Below, piece after piece: positions 61,951 through 64,000 of a DNA stretch of 64,000 nucleotides (its first letter is position 1; each line of letters opens with the position of its first letter). The translations under genes were made by a program, and so were the position numbers. A model generated the notes under the pieces. The model was not told the DNA's origin. It did not search any database and saw only the letters and a list, made by a program, of their open reading frames with translations. Origin of the DNA: Atopsyche davidsoni (taxonomy: Eukaryota; Arthropoda; Insecta; Trichoptera; Hydrobiosidae); the NCBI GenBank assembly GCA_022113835.1, contig JAILWY010000026.1, positions 11,869,001-11,933,000 on the forward strand, given 5' to 3'.

Positions 61951-64000
61951 GTTTGGAGCATCGTACTTTGATACACTGTGATAAACACAACAAGAGGACT
62001 TTGAGGAGGAGAGGAGAAGAAGAGAAGTTGAACTCTCTGGACTGATAATATAATAATAATCCTTATGATGCTTTAAAACATTTGTCGGTGAAACCTATAG
62101 CATTTGGTTACTTTACAACTTTTTCAAAAACCATGGGAATGAAAATGATACGAGGATACATCATTTGGTTAATAATAAAAATAAGAGATAATGATGATCT
62201 GTAAAATGAAATATGTAAAATGTCACCTGTTTATTAAATTTTATAATTATCTTATTTTAACTGTTTTTTATTTCCTTTATTTTAGTTAATAACGAAAGTA
62301 CTTGATATTTACTTGTATGTTTTTTTTTTTTACTTTTAATTACAAAATAAACATTCATAAGTTTATAAGTATATAATAGTATAAATAATACACGAGTGTA
62401 AAGTAATCAGCAAAGATATAAATAAAGAGTAATTTGTTGATTATATTCTATAAGTAAAGTTAATACATAAATCCGAGTAGAGCAAAGTTAAAGTACACAC
62501 TAATTAACTCAATATCATTTTCAGGTAACACCTACTTCAAAAATATGATTATCCATAATCGCTTCCTAAATAGGCTGAAATGCCGGAGCAACTTGCCAAT
62601 TTACGTGTGGCTGGCAAACAGCAGGTCTGCCCTGGAGTGATTACTCAAATTACTATAATTATTTTGTCGAGGCACCCTTCGCTTATCTACACTTAATTAC
62701 AGATTGAAATTACTTACATATTGAAAACGCTTTGCGCTTATTACTGGAATTATAGCGCTACAGTTAAGTATTCTGTTAGAACTTAGCTGAGCCCGTACTC
62801 TTTCATTTTACAGAAAAATTATATTTGATTTATGGAAACTAGATTATCGTTGTTTTTTTTTTTTTTTTGTTCAAAACTGTAAAAATAGGTTTTATCAGAT
62901 ATTTAATATATTTTAAAACATTTGTAATTATTGTAATAAATACTTTATTGCACCATCCATTTATAAAAATAAATTGCCAATTGCATTTTAAAAAAACAAA
63001 TTAAAAATTTAACTTTATCACAGTGTTGTTCATTTCACATAAGCTTCATATTATTAGCTACAAAAACAAACTTTATTCTTTTCAAAAGTTGTGATTAATA
63101 AATTTGAATTTTTTTTAATAAACACCGAGTTTAAGTGTATTTTTTTTAACTTAATTAATTGCACTCTATTGATATATAGTTGCCTCAGGTTTACACACCA
63201 AAATTGAAATAAATTGCTTTACATTAAAAAAAAACAAGTTTCTAACAGTCTTACTACTGGCTAATTGCTGTATCTATAATAGATAGCATACGACATGTTA
63301 TATCAGACAACATTTATTTTTATTAAAATTTTAAGCATTTTTAACTTACTGTTTAATATTCATGTTATTTGCTGAATTTTTTTCTGAAATAAAAAAGTAC
63401 GCGTAATATTCAGTAAAAAATATGAAACTTTCGCGCAAATATTTTTGCCATCATACAAACCAGATAACGTAAAAAAACGTAAATTTAAATTACGCAAAAA
63501 GATTAAGCAATTGGCAAAAAATGTAAATGTATTTGTTTTCCCGAACCATCTGGTTTGAATAACGAAAAATTTTCTGTTTGTTATAGGTACAATTCCACAA
63601 TATTTTTCAACAAACTGAAATATGTGCTACAGTTTATTAGTTTACAAACAAATTTGAAGCGAATGCCATATTATATTTATTATTTTATCCAATGCTGTAT
63701 CTATTCTTGATATCTCAAACGAAATTTTTATAAAATAAAATTTAAGTTGTCGCGTGTTATTTGAAACACTTTTATTATATTATCAAAATATTTTTTTATT
63801 ATTTTGCATATTTTTAAAAACTTTACGTTGCATTTTTTTTTAATTTGACAATAAGAATTATATACTTCGGAGGTATACCTTTTGTGATTTAATTTTTATT
63901 TAAAGTAGCCATATTCTTAACCGTATAGACCAAATTAAATTAAATTTTCGTTTAATACTTTTAGCGGAAAATATTTCAAATGCTCATAAATCACAAATAT
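61951..64000. other. AT-rich, no gene seen
   Basis: Very AT-rich sequence with long T and A runs (for example 62852-62869). A slightly less AT-rich stretch lies at about 62520-62800. I see no supportable coding region, RNA gene or defined repeat. Confidence 0.6.

Noticed and set aside
1..64000. CRISPR arrays, bacterial operons, tRNA or rRNA genes
   Set aside because: No direct-repeat/spacer pattern, no ribosome-binding sites or operon layout, and no recognisable tRNA arm motifs or rRNA sequence. The DNA is clearly animal nuclear.

Overview
The window looks like nuclear DNA of an insect, most likely a moth or butterfly. It is AT-rich, with short islands of higher GC, long introns, GT-AG splice sites, AATAAA signals and decayed transposable elements (mariner, LINE, a TIR element). 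The class Insecta rests on the host protein and is fairly secure; Lepidoptera is an inference from repeat style.

Almost everything recognisable belongs to one plus-strand gene: the 3' part of a Musashi-family RNA-binding protein, best matched to Rbp6. Seven coding exons can be joined in a consistent reading frame: 15196-15278 (end of RRM2 from RNP1 onward), 23026-23110 (end of RRM2 and linker), 27370-27402 (33-nt cassette), 29253-29336, 41150-41215, 42992-43173 (or 43224) and 49140-49181. The last ends in AAFTNGYH and a stop, the hallmark Musashi/Rbp6 C-terminus. Together they encode about 190 residues. RRM1 and the first half of RRM2 must lie upstream of base 1, so bases 1-15195 are intron.

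The gene shows many possible alternative 3' ends. Reading through the donors at 23110 and 29336 gives open extensions with stops at 23464-23466 and 29456-29458, each followed by 3'UTR-like sequence with AATAAA. The 23111 extension contains an RYAPY motif and a His-Ala-Gly repeat. Two donors 51 nt apart (43173/43224) add or remove 17 residues. Further candidate terminal exons lie at 44227 and 49691.

From 49182 to about 55990 the sequence resembles a long 3'UTR or its introns, with several GC-rich minisatellites. Beyond that there is no gene that I can support. A dense repeat cluster occupies 59058-61950: a 489-bp TIR element carrying three TGACGTCA sites, a single copy and a perfect 168-bp palindrome of a unit that folds like a decayed hammerhead ribozyme, a mariner transposase tail, a G-quadruplex-prone tract and a frameshifted LINE tail.
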